Assembly: GCF_000689395.1 (NCBI RefSeq)
Contig: NZ_HG966617.1
Coordinates: forward strand, 1,064,753-1,128,752
Reading direction: 5' to 3'
Source: Candidatus Phaeomarinobacter ectocarpi
Lineage (GTDB): Bacteria; Pseudomonadota; Alphaproteobacteria; CGMCC-115125
Length of the DNA: 64,000 nucleotides
Shown here: positions 7,046 through 14,798 of the stretch, piece after piece
How positions within the stretch are numbered: the stretch's first letter is position 1
Layout of the letters: each line of letters begins with the position of its first letter
Made by a program: the position numbers and the translations under genes
Notes under the pieces: generated by a model
The model's database searches: none
What the model was told of the DNA's origin: nothing
Seen by the model: the letters and a program-made list of their open reading frames with translations, nothing else

Positions 7046-7647
7046 GAAGGCGCTCCTTCTATGACGCGCCGCTCACGGGTGTTGTGGTCATAAACAGAGC
7101 GAGTTGTGGGGTTCCAGGACGGTGCAATGCGCCCGGTGTCATTGAGCAAAAGCCAGCGCGTTTCACCCGGCTCATTCGACGGGAACTTTTTCAGGTATCC
7201 GACATTTGCCAGGGCATTGAGGTAGCGGCGGGCGGCATCGATGTCCGTCTTCTTGCCCGAACTCGAAGCGGCAATGACGAGCGCATTCGTCGATGATTTC
7301 TTCGTGATGCGCAGCGCGTGCCATACCCGGTGCCGGAAGGATTTGGCACGTGGCTTGGGAGGTGCTGTGAAGGGGCGCACGATGCCGGGCCTGAAGCCGT
7401 CGCGCAGGCGCTTGTGGCCTTGGGACGTGGCCATGTAAACGCCTTTTGAAAGGCGTTTGACACTCTTCGCAGTGATCAGCCTGGACACTGCAGCCGTCAC
7501 ATCCGTGCCGCGCTTTGGTTTGGTCAGGTCGACCAGCTGCTTGTACGTCAGTGACCCTTCAGCAGCGCACAGCGCTTTGAGGATGCGCTCGCCGAGGCCA
7601 GGCTTTTTGTCTGCCTTCGGAGTGTTAAGGTTAACCGATTGGGTCAT
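7042..7647 (-). CDS. Winged-helix phage early protein
   Basis: The protein has 201 residues. An N-terminal winged-helix-like segment (about 18-75: ERILKALCAAEGSLTYKQLV, then VTAAVSRLITAKSVKRL and a GVYMAT wing) is followed by a basic linker and a second similar unit (about 105-170) including DIDAARRYLNALANVGYLKKF. Two HTH-type repeats suggest DNA binding. The gene follows muB with TGATG coupling, where Mu carries small replication-related early genes. Confidence 0.65.
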   Translation of the reverse strand: MTQSVNLNTPKADKKPGLGERILKALCAAEGSLTYKQLVDLTKPKRGTDVTAAVSRLITAKSVKRLSKGVYMATSQGHKRLRDGFRPGIVRPFTAPPKPRAKSFRHRVWHALRITKKSSTNALVIAASSSGKKTDIDAARRYLNALANVGYLKKFPSNEPGETRWLLLNDTGRIAPSWNPTTRSVYDHNTRERRVIEGAPS

Positions 7648-8291
7648 CAGGCAACCCTCCGGCGTTCGGCTTGTTCAAGCCGGGCGATGCCGTTGAGGAG
7701 ACGTCGCATGCTGCCGCCTGTTTCGCGGTGCAGCTGCTCAACCTGATCGTTTGAGACCTTAACTTCAGCCAGCTCGTCGCAGATCAATCGGACATCAGCC
7801 ACGGTGTTGGCATTGAACTGCGCCGTGTAGGCAATGCGACTGCTGATCTGCTCAAATCGTTTGAGGGTTGCACCGACGCCGTTGTGTCCGCCGATGATGA
7901 TGGGCGTCTCTGTGTAGTCGGAGATATCCCGCAGCACTTCGATGATGCCGCCATGCATGGCGTGCTGGATTTCGTCCACCATGATGGGCTGCTCGGATTG
8001 GGAGATGGCCCGCACAGCGCTGTTGAACATGACCTCAGTAGACCGGGCATGGGCTTCACCCAGATGGGTCATGAGATCGCGCAAGGCCCAGTTGACCGTC
8101 CAGCCTTTCTTCGCGCGTATCAGGATCGAGTCTTTCTGGGTCGACCACCAAACGAGCGTTGCAGTCTTGCCAAGGCCGGGGGTGCCTTCAGCCAGCAGCC
8201 ACGACGCTTCGGGTGCGCCGCGCGTTTTGACGACCTCAACGCCGGCCATGAAGGCTTTGACGTTGGATGTCTTTACAAATTTCTTCCGCAT
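7647..8291 (-). CDS. MuB-type AAA ATPase, transposition target selector
   Basis: The protein has 214 residues, with Walker A at 35-43 (EGTPGLGKT) and Walker B around 102-110 (PIMVDEIQH). A C-terminal sensor region contains REXGGSMRRLLN-like residues. In Mu, MuB forms ATP-dependent filaments on target DNA, stimulates MuA and provides target immunity. The ATG at 8291 has GAGG seven bases upstream; the longer reading to 8351 lacks support. Placement directly after the transposase is as in Mu. Mu's own MuB is longer (about 312 residues), so this is the short form found in many relatives. Confidence 0.9.
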   Translation of the reverse strand: MRKKFVKTSNVKAFMAGVEVVKTRGAPEASWLLAEGTPGLGKTATLVWWSTQKDSILIRAKKGWTVNWALRDLMTHLGEAHARSTEVMFNSAVRAISQSEQPIMVDEIQHAMHGGIIEVLRDISDYTETPIIIGGHNGVGATLKRFEQISSRIAYTAQFNANTVADVRLICDELAEVKVSNDQVEQLHRETGGSMRRLLNGIARLEQAERRRVA

Positions 8292-8356
8292 CTTTTGTCC
8301 TCTACGTGGGCCTGCTGTTTGAAAACCGCCCGCAGGCGTGCGGCTCTTCAACCGGG

Positions 8357-10504
8357 TTAGTCTTCAGGCGGCTTCTCGTCCGTCATGGCGTGGACCATCA
8401 CCATCATGTCGACGTCCATTTCAGCGGCGCACAGGTCGCCTTCCTGCTGATCATTGAGTTCGTGGCGGTGGCGGCGGGCCCAGATCACCCACTCGTATCC
8501 AAACTTGGCGGGAGGCGGATCATCGCCCCACCGCTTGTTCTCAAGCTTGACGACCTCGGGTTTCGACTGCTCTTCGAGTTCCGCCAGAGCGCGGTCCGCC
8601 ATCTCTTCTTCTTCGGGTGTCAGCTCATGACGCTTGTGGGTGCCTTCGATGGCACTCAGATTGTCGGCGGCTGCGCGGGTCGCTGGTGTTTCGTGCGGGG
8701 TGGTGGCATTGGGGAAGGCCAGGACTGTTTCCGCCTTGTCGGCGGCTTCCTTGGCAATCTGATCCGCGAGTAGATGGGGCCTGTATTGCTTGGCCCGGCG
8801 TCGGGCAGTCTCGCGGGCACCGTTAATGACGCGTTGTTGCAGGATGCGCGCCATTCGCGCGATCTCCCTGCGGTCAGCGCCCGTGCGTTCCGGTGCTTCG
8901 GCAACGCAGATGAATTCACCTTCAAGCGTGTAGACGTGGATCCGCCCCATGTCGCAGGGATCGACGCGGACATGCACCCGCTTGCCAATACGCGGCCCTA
9001 GTTCCGGAGCGATGAAGGCGGTTGCCTCGACGTGGATGCCCTTCTTGCCAACGACGCGGATGCCGTCCTTGTCGGGGGCTTCCATGAGCATGAGGTCGAG
9101 AATGCGGTCGTTGGGCACCCTGCGGACACCGCCTGTCCAGAAATACGCCATCTGCATGGGCGTCTTGCCTTTTAGGCTGCTGTGCTGGCTGCGCTGGTAG
9201 TGGTTCTCTATCCACTCGTCACATAGCTCCTGCAGCCCGGCCGCTGAGAGCTTGATGTCAATGACTTCGTTGGCCGAGCCGAACCGTTGCGAGAAAGAAC
9301 GCTGTGCCTCAATCGCCTTGCGATCAGAAACGTTGTGACCGACAAAACCGGGCAGAAGGGAAAGCAGGTCGCGCGCCATCGTTCCGAAGAAACGCTCGAT
9401 GTGAGGCTTACCTTCCGGTGTGAACGGCGGACACAAGTGATGGCCGATACGAAGGTCCTGCAGAGCGCGCTTGAAGTGTGTCGATACGAAGTCTTTGCCG
9501 TTATCGGTCTTGATCGTGTCCGGCACTCCCCAGTCGAGGATGGCCTTGCGCAAGACAGCAGTAGCAGCAACGGCCTTTGGCGTTGCTGTCACAAGGATCT
9601 TCGCGCGGCGAGAGTAGACATCAATGATGCCGGTGATGTTCATACGCTTGCGCGTGCCATCCGCCTCGATGGTCATGACATCGGCTGGCGTTGCGTCGAT
9701 TTCCCAGACCTGGTTGAGCGCCACAACGTTTTCACTCGATGAACCGAAGGCAGCCTGGTACTTGGACTTGGCGCGGTCGGGGTCCTGCATCGATAAGAGT
9801 TCTGCAGCGTGCTTCTTTTTGAACGCCGACATCCAGCGCTGCATGGTGCGCTTTGGAATGGTGACGCCGAACTGCGCGTTGACCCCACGTATTAGTTGGT
9901 TGGCTGTTAGCTGGGCGCGGGTTTCGATCTGGGTGGCACAGAAGTCACGCAGCTTTGGGTCATTGTCGATCGTGCCTTTGCCCTCGCGGTGGCCGTAGTT
10001 GCCCTTTAGAGCTTCTATGCCTTGGCGGTTGGCCTTTCTGATCCATGCCTCGAAAGTGCGGTGATTGAGCCGGTAGACATAGTCCCGGACCCATTCGGGT
10101 ATCTGCAGGTCGTAGGCCTTAGTAGGGTTGTTGTAGAGGTGGCAGAAGGCAGCGCGCGCGTGGCCTCCCTGCAGACCGGAATGAGCTACAAAGACCTTGA
10201 ACATGTTCACGGCATAGAGGCGCGCCTGGCCACGGTTGCGTTCACCTCGAACACAAGGCGTGTACGTGGCGTCATCGTCCCGCTTCTCATACGGTGCATC
10301 CGGATCAAACGCGCGGCGTGCGAGGGCTATCCGGGCAACTTCCGGCAAGGATGAGATGTGGTATTCTCTACCGCCGCCGCGTGCTTCTCGTGGCCGGCTT
10401 ACCCACTCTTCGCGTTTGGCAAGAGCCAGGATGTTCCGAGCAGTGCCGGGAAGTCCCGGAATGCTGAAGCCCGCAAGTTCTTTGGTTGTGAACCACTCAC
10501 TCAT
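8357..10504 (-). CDS. MuA-type DDE transposase
   Basis: The protein has 715 residues. An N-terminal winged-helix domain (about 1-60, WFTTKELAGFSIPG) precedes the Ibeta/gamma-type end-binding region, an RNase H-like catalytic core, and the Mu-type C-terminal beta barrel with an Arg-rich tail (PERTGADRREIARMARILQ). The catalytic triad is read as D270 (WEIDATPADV), D334 (KTDNGKDF) and E370 (GKPHIERFFG). It catalyses replicative transposition of the phage ends. The long acidic/helical C-terminus would contact MuB and ClpX. The start overlaps the ner-like gene by ATGA. Confidence 0.95.
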   Translation of the reverse strand: MSEWFTTKELAGFSIPGLPGTARNILALAKREEWVSRPREARGGGREYHISSLPEVARIALARRAFDPDAPYEKRDDDATYTPCVRGERNRGQARLYAVNMFKVFVAHSGLQGGHARAAFCHLYNNPTKAYDLQIPEWVRDYVYRLNHRTFEAWIRKANRQGIEALKGNYGHREGKGTIDNDPKLRDFCATQIETRAQLTANQLIRGVNAQFGVTIPKRTMQRWMSAFKKKHAAELLSMQDPDRAKSKYQAAFGSSSENVVALNQVWEIDATPADVMTIEADGTRKRMNITGIIDVYSRRAKILVTATPKAVAATAVLRKAILDWGVPDTIKTDNGKDFVSTHFKRALQDLRIGHHLCPPFTPEGKPHIERFFGTMARDLLSLLPGFVGHNVSDRKAIEAQRSFSQRFGSANEVIDIKLSAAGLQELCDEWIENHYQRSQHSSLKGKTPMQMAYFWTGGVRRVPNDRILDLMLMEAPDKDGIRVVGKKGIHVEATAFIAPELGPRIGKRVHVRVDPCDMGRIHVYTLEGEFICVAEAPERTGADRREIARMARILQQRVINGARETARRRAKQYRPHLLADQIAKEAADKAETVLAFPNATTPHETPATRAAADNLSAIEGTHKRHELTPEEEEMADRALAELEEQSKPEVVKLENKRWGDDPPPAKFGYEWVIWARRHRHELNDQQEGDLCAAEMDVDMMVMVHAMTDEKPPED

Positions 10505-10785
10505 GCGGCTTCATCTCCGCTAAGAGTGGTAGGCGACGAACGCTTCGTGCGCCGATCGATAGGTTCGCCGTCTTGGTCATATCGATCCGGCCACAAGGCC
10601 GAAGGGTGGCAACCGAGGGCTTCCGCAATCAATCGCTGCGGGCGCTCGGCGCGTTGTTTCTTGACCCTTGTGAACGAAACGATCGTCACATTGTATTTGC
10701 GCGCCAACGCCGCAAAAGATAGGCCGCGCTTTCCCAATGCAGCTTTGATATCGTGCCATGTCACCTGATCAGGGGCGGGAAGCAT
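10501..10785 (-). CDS. ner: Ner/Nlp-family HTH regulator
   Basis: The protein has 94 residues. WHDIKAALGKRGLSFAALARKYNV followed by a second helix and LIAEALGCHPSALWPDRY is typical of the Mu Ner/Nlp family. Ner binds the early promoter region and turns down transposase and repressor transcription. It is the first gene of the early operon and faces the divergent repressor across a 145-bp AT-rich control region. Confidence 0.9.
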   Translation of the reverse strand: MLPAPDQVTWHDIKAALGKRGLSFAALARKYNVTIVSFTRVKKQRAERPQRLIAEALGCHPSALWPDRYDQDGEPIDRRTKRSSPTTLSGDEAA

Positions 10786-10930
10786 CGGAAGATTCTCCGT
10801 CTATGCCTAGAATGCTAAGTAAACACGTTTATTTCTAAGCATGTGGCTAGAAAAACCAGTACATGTCAACAAGACGTGCACTTAAAGCAGAGAAAAAATT
10901 GGAAGGTGCTGATTTTTCAGCCGTATTTGC
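10786..10930. promoter_or_regulatory. Divergent early-promoter/operator region (ner versus repressor)
   Basis: This 145-bp stretch is AT-rich relative to its surroundings. It holds four CTA-containing elements: CCTAGAAT (10806), GCTAAGTA (10814), TCTAAGCA (10834) and GCTAGAAA (10846), spaced near multiples of 10 bp. Mu has its repressor/Ner operators at the same place. No convincing ribosome site precedes the repressor ATG at 10931. Confidence 0.6.
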
Positions 10931-11689
10931 ATGTCGACAGAACGTACAAAATCAGGCTTAGGCCGAGGAAAAGCCGTCGAAAATGCAAGTGAGGTTGAGG
11001 AATCGGGCTTGGGAGACCGCATTTCCAAGGTGGTCGCGCTCTATCCGACAAAGAAAAAAGCTGCTTCAACCGCCGGTGTTTCGTCTGATCAACTGACCAA
11101 CTACGAAAGAGGGAAGCATCGCGCTCCCTTCGAGGCACTAGGCAAGTTGGCTACCGAGCAGGATGTGCGATTGGAGTGGCTTCTTAGCGGCGAAGGACCG
11201 ATGCATCGAGCAGACCCATATCAGCTTGCTGGTGGTGGTGAAGCGATCGGGGTGAGGGGTGCACTAGCGTCAGAAGCTTTTGTTCTCGTGCCCAGATACT
11301 CGGTGCAAGCGTCGGCTGGACCAGGCGCTGTGGCGCCCGATGAGGACGTTCTAGAGTACTTGGCATTTAGGAGAGACTGGCTCTCAACGATCGGCGTCCA
11401 GCCCCAGAATGCGAAACTGCTCCAGGCAGTTGGCGACTCGATGGCTGACACGATTCTGGATGGTGATATTCTTTTGCTTGATACCGGTGTCGATAGGATC
11501 GTTGACAACGCGGTCTATGTCATAATCTTGCACGGGGCCGTCATGGTGAAGCGGGTGCAGTTGATGGTTGATGGGTCAGTTACCGTACGAAGTGATAACC
11601 CGAAATATGAAGCAGAAAGACTAGCAGCGGATGATGCTGCAGGACTTCAAATTGCCGGCCGGATTCGGTGGCACGGGAGGACAATGTGA
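10931..11689 (+). CDS. Phage repressor, HTH plus S24 (LexA-like) peptidase
   Basis: The protein has 252 residues. The N-terminal HTH is at about 41-75 (KKKAASTAGVSSDQLTNYER). The C-terminal S24 domain has the catalytic pair Ser170 (VGDSMADTILDGD) and Lys207 (VMVKRVQL). This cI/LexA-like design implies RecA-stimulated self-cleavage and SOS induction, unlike the classical Mu c repressor, which is not an S24 protein. It is transcribed away from ner and overlaps the following membrane-protein gene by four bases, so that gene should be expressed in the lysogen. Confidence 0.88.
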   Translation: MSTERTKSGLGRGKAVENASEVEESGLGDRISKVVALYPTKKKAASTAGVSSDQLTNYERGKHRAPFEALGKLATEQDVRLEWLLSGEGPMHRADPYQLAGGGEAIGVRGALASEAFVLVPRYSVQASAGPGAVAPDEDVLEYLAFRRDWLSTIGVQPQNAKLLQAVGDSMADTILDGDILLLDTGVDRIVDNAVYVIILHGAVMVKRVQLMVDGSVTVRSDNPKYEAERLAADDAAGLQIAGRIRWHGRTM

Positions 11690-12117
11690 CAACTTCAGAT
11701 CAGGATCGTGCAATGGCTACTGGCAAATGGATTGCCGCCGGGAGCGTTGGTCTTGCTGTCGTTGGTTTCATGCTATGGGCAATGGGCGCTTTCACACCTG
11801 CTGTTCCGGTTGAGGAAACACAGCAACAAGCGTTCGAGCGACAATGCCGTAACAAGATCGAAGCGCTAGTGAATGCAGAGTTTATGGGCACTTCAGATTT
11901 GGGTGTTCGAGACGAAGCTATCACTAATCGGGGCACCCTTGGATATGACGGTGTATCAGTGCAATTTCTGGACAACTGTAGCTACAAAGTGACCTCTTTT
12001 GTGGAGGCACCAAATGGCTTCGGTGTAACCGTGCGCCACAATTATACTGCCGTCCTGATCAATGACCGGGAACGCAACGAGTGGCGCTTAGAAAGCTTCG
12101 AGGCGCTTCCTCGATAG
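11686..12117 (+). CDS. Single-TM exported protein co-transcribed with repressor
   Basis: The protein has 143 residues from the GTG at 11686, chosen because GGGAGG ends five bases upstream and the start overlaps the repressor stop. One hydrophobic helix (about 15-37) anchors a presumed periplasmic domain with two cysteines (QCRNK and DNCSYKV) that could form a disulfide. The domain ends with FVEAPNGFGVTVRHNY and EWRLESFEALPR. No named family is recognised. Expression with the repressor and membrane location suggest a lysogenic-conversion or superinfection-exclusion role, by inference. Confidence 0.68.
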   Translation: MTTSDQDRAMATGKWIAAGSVGLAVVGFMLWAMGAFTPAVPVEETQQQAFERQCRNKIEALVNAEFMGTSDLGVRDEAITNRGTLGYDGVSVQFLDNCSYKVTSFVEAPNGFGVTVRHNYTAVLINDRERNEWRLESFEALPR

Positions 12118-12331
12118 GCCGAAGTAGAACATCATTCCAACGCCGTTTTAGTCGTCCAACTTCTTTTCCTGGCATGCCTGGTCTGCGCCCGGAGTTTTCC
12201 GCCATTTAATTGCTGACGCCCTTTGTTCTGAAAGATGGACGTCTGGCATCCATGTTGGCGGGTAGCATCTACCACCTGAACCCAAGAACCCAAGGGATGG
12301 CGCGTGGTGCCGCAAGTTGCCTCTGCGCAAA

Positions 12332-12479
12332 CTATGTGGCGCGTCATGCTTTTTTCTTCACGCAATATCGTCGCGCAAATTTTTGGGTGTCCCCACCTAA
12401 GCCGTTGATTTACCGGATGTTCCCGGCATATCCCGCACAATCCCGGGTAACTCAGCACACACCGTATCTATGTGGCGCG
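12332..12479. repeat. Pair of 12-bp direct repeats (CTATGTGGCGCG)
   Basis: Exact copies lie at 12332-12343 and 12468-12479, 136 bp apart, next to tRNA-Gln. They could be a remnant of an older integration event; nothing between them codes for a recombinase. Confidence 0.5.
12411..12450. repeat. Four tandem 10-bp units, T(A/C)CCG at helical period
   Basis: Units start at 12411 (TACCG), 12421 (TCCCG), 12431 (TCCCG) and 12441 (TCCCG); the rest of each unit varies. One-helical-turn spacing puts the motif on one DNA face, as expected for cooperative protein binding. Confidence 0.5.
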
Positions 12480-12507
12480 GTACAGTTTTGCAATTGGAAA
12501 GTGGTGT

Positions 12508-12581
12508 TGGCTGGGGGACTAGGATTCGAACCTAGACTGGCGGAGTCAGAGTCCGCTGTCCTACCATTAGACGATCCCCCA
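12508..12581 (-). tRNA. tRNA-Gln (anticodon CUG)
   Basis: The 74-nt minus-strand gene folds as a full cloverleaf: acceptor stem TGGGGGA/TCCCCCA, anticodon stem GCGGA/TCCGC with loop CTCTGAC giving CUG, T stem CTAGG/CCTAG with TTCGAAT loop, discriminator G and an encoded CCA (12508-12510). It reads CAG codons. Confidence 0.97.
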
Positions 12582-12595
12582 ACGAGGAAGCGGCG

Positions 12596-12624
12596 GTTTA
12601 CCTTGAAGGCTCATCGCCTGTCAA
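12596..12624 (-). promoter_or_regulatory. Putative sigma-70 promoter of tRNA-Gln
   Basis: On the minus strand a perfect -35 TTGACA (12624-12619) is followed after 17 bp by GTAAAC (12601-12596), a weak -10. The predicted start would be a few bases before the tRNA 5' end at 12581. Confidence 0.55.
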
Positions 12625-12759
12625 ACCTCTTTCTCGTCTTGTAGATTAACACTTGCCGGTTAAGGCCACATTTACCCGTCCACAGCGATACTTCTTAACG
12701 ATTGTCCGCCGTCATGAATGGTGCGTGCGAGACATCAAGATTGGGCTGGAGGTGGTCAA

Positions 12760-13305
12760 ATGTCAGATATGTCGGCGCACGCGAAGCGTGACCTGTCCAA
12801 GCGTCACATCGTGATGGTTGAGGAATCGTCCTATCTGCGCTCGATCCTGACCCAGCTCGTTAAGTCGTTTGAGCCGCGAACCTTCGACATGTTCCCGGAT
12901 GAAGAACAAGCAATTGCCCGCATGGCGTTTGCGCCCACGGACTGCGTTCTGATCGACTGGCGTCCGGAAGAGGGCATAGGCCCCAAGCTGCTGAAATACA
13001 TCCGACGCAACACGGCCTGCCAGTCTCCTGAGACTGGTGTGGTCTGCATGGCGGCCACGCCGTCTCGTGAGTCCGTTGAGCTTGCACGTGACAATGGGTC
13101 AAATGTGTATGTGACCAAGCCGTTCTCGGCCACGGAATTGCGCAAGAAGATCGAAGCATCGATTTATGCCCCTCGGAATTTTGTGGTGGCAGAAGGCTTC
13201 GTGGGACCCGACCGCCGTCACCGCAAAGCATCCTTCGATGGCGGGGACCGGCGTGGTGCAGGTCCGCTGACCCAGAATGAAATCGATTCCATGATGGCCG
13301 ATTAG
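12760..13305 (+). CDS. Response-regulator receiver-domain protein
   Basis: In this 181-residue protein, residues 15-140 form a CheY-like receiver: acidic pair E21/E22 (HIVMVEES, Glu where Asp is usual), phosphoacceptor D66 (CVLIDWRP), and the Lys of YVTKPFS. No output domain follows; the tail has two GxDRRH/R-type repeats (GPDRRHRK and GDRRGAG) and ends in LTQNEIDSMMAD. It is a single-domain regulator, target unknown. ATG 12760 has GGAGG seven bases upstream. Confidence 0.85.
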   Translation: MSDMSAHAKRDLSKRHIVMVEESSYLRSILTQLVKSFEPRTFDMFPDEEQAIARMAFAPTDCVLIDWRPEEGIGPKLLKYIRRNTACQSPETGVVCMAATPSRESVELARDNGSNVYVTKPFSATELRKKIEASIYAPRNFVVAEGFVGPDRRHRKASFDGGDRRGAGPLTQNEIDSMMAD

Positions 13306-13451
13306 GCCAGTCCACCTCCCGTCCGGCGATTGCCGCCTTGCGCCCTGTTTGGGGTGTATGAGGCCCTCTGGCTTGCAGCCAAGAGGGGTGCTAGGCTTTT
13401 GCCAAGTTCAACATAAATCCGCGCTGCATCCAGCTTTTTCAGGGCGTAGCA

Positions 13452-14783
13452 GTGCGAGGAGTGGGACGGGTGGACGACTCGCACGAGACCGTGCGGGTGG
13501 CCCCGGCTTCCCCTGGCGACACCGGGCAACGCGCCCGGACTGACGCCGGAGTGCCTGGCGCCACACGTGTGGAAAAGCAGCACTCTTTGCCGGACGGCGA
13601 AGTGACACCGCGGGTGCGCCAGCCCGACGGTAGCAGCAACGCGTCTTCTGCCCAGCGGACCCAATCAGACAAGTCAGATAAACCCCGCAACAAGAACCGG
13701 CCCCGTCGCGGCAAAAACCGCGGTGCGCAACAGCGCTGTCACGCCGCCATTGATCTTGGTACCAATAATTGCCGTCTCCTGATCGCCAAGCCCTCAAGCT
13801 CAGGGTTTGAGGTGGTCGATGCGTTTTCCCGCATCGTGCGCCTGGGGGAGGGGCTGGGCACCCATAACATGCTCACTGAAGGCGCGATGGACAGGGCCAT
13901 TTCGGCGCTGCGCATCTGTGCGTCCAAAATGCGCCGCCGCAATGTGGTCAGTGCCCGTGTGGTGACAACCCAGGCGTGCCGCCATGCGGACAACGCGGAT
14001 GTCTTCATGGAGCGTGTGTCCCGCGAAACAGGCCTGGAGCTGGAAGTGCTCAGTCCGGAGGACGAAGCCCGTCTGGCGGTTCTGGGTTGCGCACCATTGC
14101 TGGACCGCAAGGCAAAGCGGGCTCTGGTCTTTGACATTGGTGGCGGATCGACCGAGCTCGTATGGCTTGATCTGTCGGACAAGAGCGCAAACGGCGAGCC
14201 TGAGTTGCTGGCCTGGGCATCCCTCCCGGTCGGCGTGGTCACCCTTGCGGACAGATATGATGGCCGCACGGTCAATCGATCCGGCTACGAAGCCATGGTC
14301 AGGGAGGTCAAGGCCTTGCTGGATGACCGGCCATGGTCTGAGGAACTGGACACGGAGCTGTCGCAGGCTGTGGCCAATGGCGATATTCACCTGCTTGGCA
14401 CATCCGGGACAGTCACGACCATCGCCGGCATCCACCTGGGGCTCAAGCGGTACGACCGCTCGAAAGTGGATGGCATCTGGGTGGACTTTGCTGATGTTGC
14501 CGCTGTAACAGACGGCCTGAGCATCATGAACTTTGAGGAGCGGGCGAGCGTGCCGTGCATCGGTAAGGAGCGCGCAGATCTGGTTCTGGCCGGGTGTGCC
14601 ATCCTCGAAGCCATACAGACCTCATGGCCATGTGAGCGCCTGCGCGTGGCGGACAGGGGGTTGCGTGAGGGCATCCTCATCACCTTGATGCGTGAAGAGC
14701 GCCGCAATCAGAAGCGCAAACGCCGCCGCCGCAGGGGCGGCCGTAACCGCCGTCCACCGGGTGCCAAGCCCGCAAACAAGTAA
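13452..14783 (+). CDS. ppx: Ppx/GppA family exopolyphosphatase
   Basis: The protein has 443 residues. The actin-like ATPase fold shows CHAAIDLGTNNCRLLIA as phosphate loop 1 and LVFDIGGGSTELVWLD as loop 2. The family hydrolyses polyphosphate or pppGpp. The N-terminal ~95 residues before the first motif are low-complexity and polar, and the C-terminus ends in a basic tail (RKRRRRRGGRNRR). The GTG at 13452 is the first plausible start; a later one is possible. rlmE follows after 15 bp, as in many Alphaproteobacteria. Confidence 0.88.
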   Translation: MRGVGRVDDSHETVRVAPASPGDTGQRARTDAGVPGATRVEKQHSLPDGEVTPRVRQPDGSSNASSAQRTQSDKSDKPRNKNRPRRGKNRGAQQRCHAAIDLGTNNCRLLIAKPSSSGFEVVDAFSRIVRLGEGLGTHNMLTEGAMDRAISALRICASKMRRRNVVSARVVTTQACRHADNADVFMERVSRETGLELEVLSPEDEARLAVLGCAPLLDRKAKRALVFDIGGGSTELVWLDLSDKSANGEPELLAWASLPVGVVTLADRYDGRTVNRSGYEAMVREVKALLDDRPWSEELDTELSQAVANGDIHLLGTSGTVTTIAGIHLGLKRYDRSKVDGIWVDFADVAAVTDGLSIMNFEERASVPCIGKERADLVLAGCAILEAIQTSWPCERLRVADRGLREGILITLMREERRNQKRKRRRRRGGRNRRPPGAKPANK

Positions 14784-14798
14784 GCAGTAGTTGATCGA

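Larger units (their letters stand above)
1..12117 (-). mobile_element. Mu-like transposable prophage, left (early) part
   Basis: Gene order matches the early half of Mu: repressor (+ strand), then on the minus strand Ner, MuA-type DDE transposase, MuB-type ATPase, small early genes, GemA (gp16), Mor-type activator and a lysis-position gene. The early genes are tightly packed, mostly with 1 to 11 bp overlaps. The right part with late genes lies beyond position 1. The exact left terminus was not located. It must lie between the last phage gene (12117) and the tRNA-Gln gene (12508); the given end is simply the last phage gene. Two + strand genes at 1025-2677 interrupt the early region. Confidence 0.93.
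12118..12507. other. Gene-free junction between prophage and tRNA-Gln
   Basis: No supportable gene is seen in these 390 bases. The prophage left end must lie here but no terminus could be fixed. The stretch holds a 12-bp exact direct repeat (12332-12343 and 12468-12479) and four consecutive 10-bp units beginning T(A/C)CCG at 12411, 12421, 12431 and 12441. Confidence 0.6.

Noticed and set aside
12142-12227. Three GCCnTTT elements (12142, 12201, 12218) as possible MuA end-binding sites
   Set aside because: The shared core is only six fixed bases and spacing is irregular; without the other prophage end or relatives this is not distinguishable from chance.
12132-12458. 108-codon minus-strand frame that could be an integrase remnant
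   Set aside because: No recombinase motif (no R-H-R-Y residues) and composition is not protein-like.
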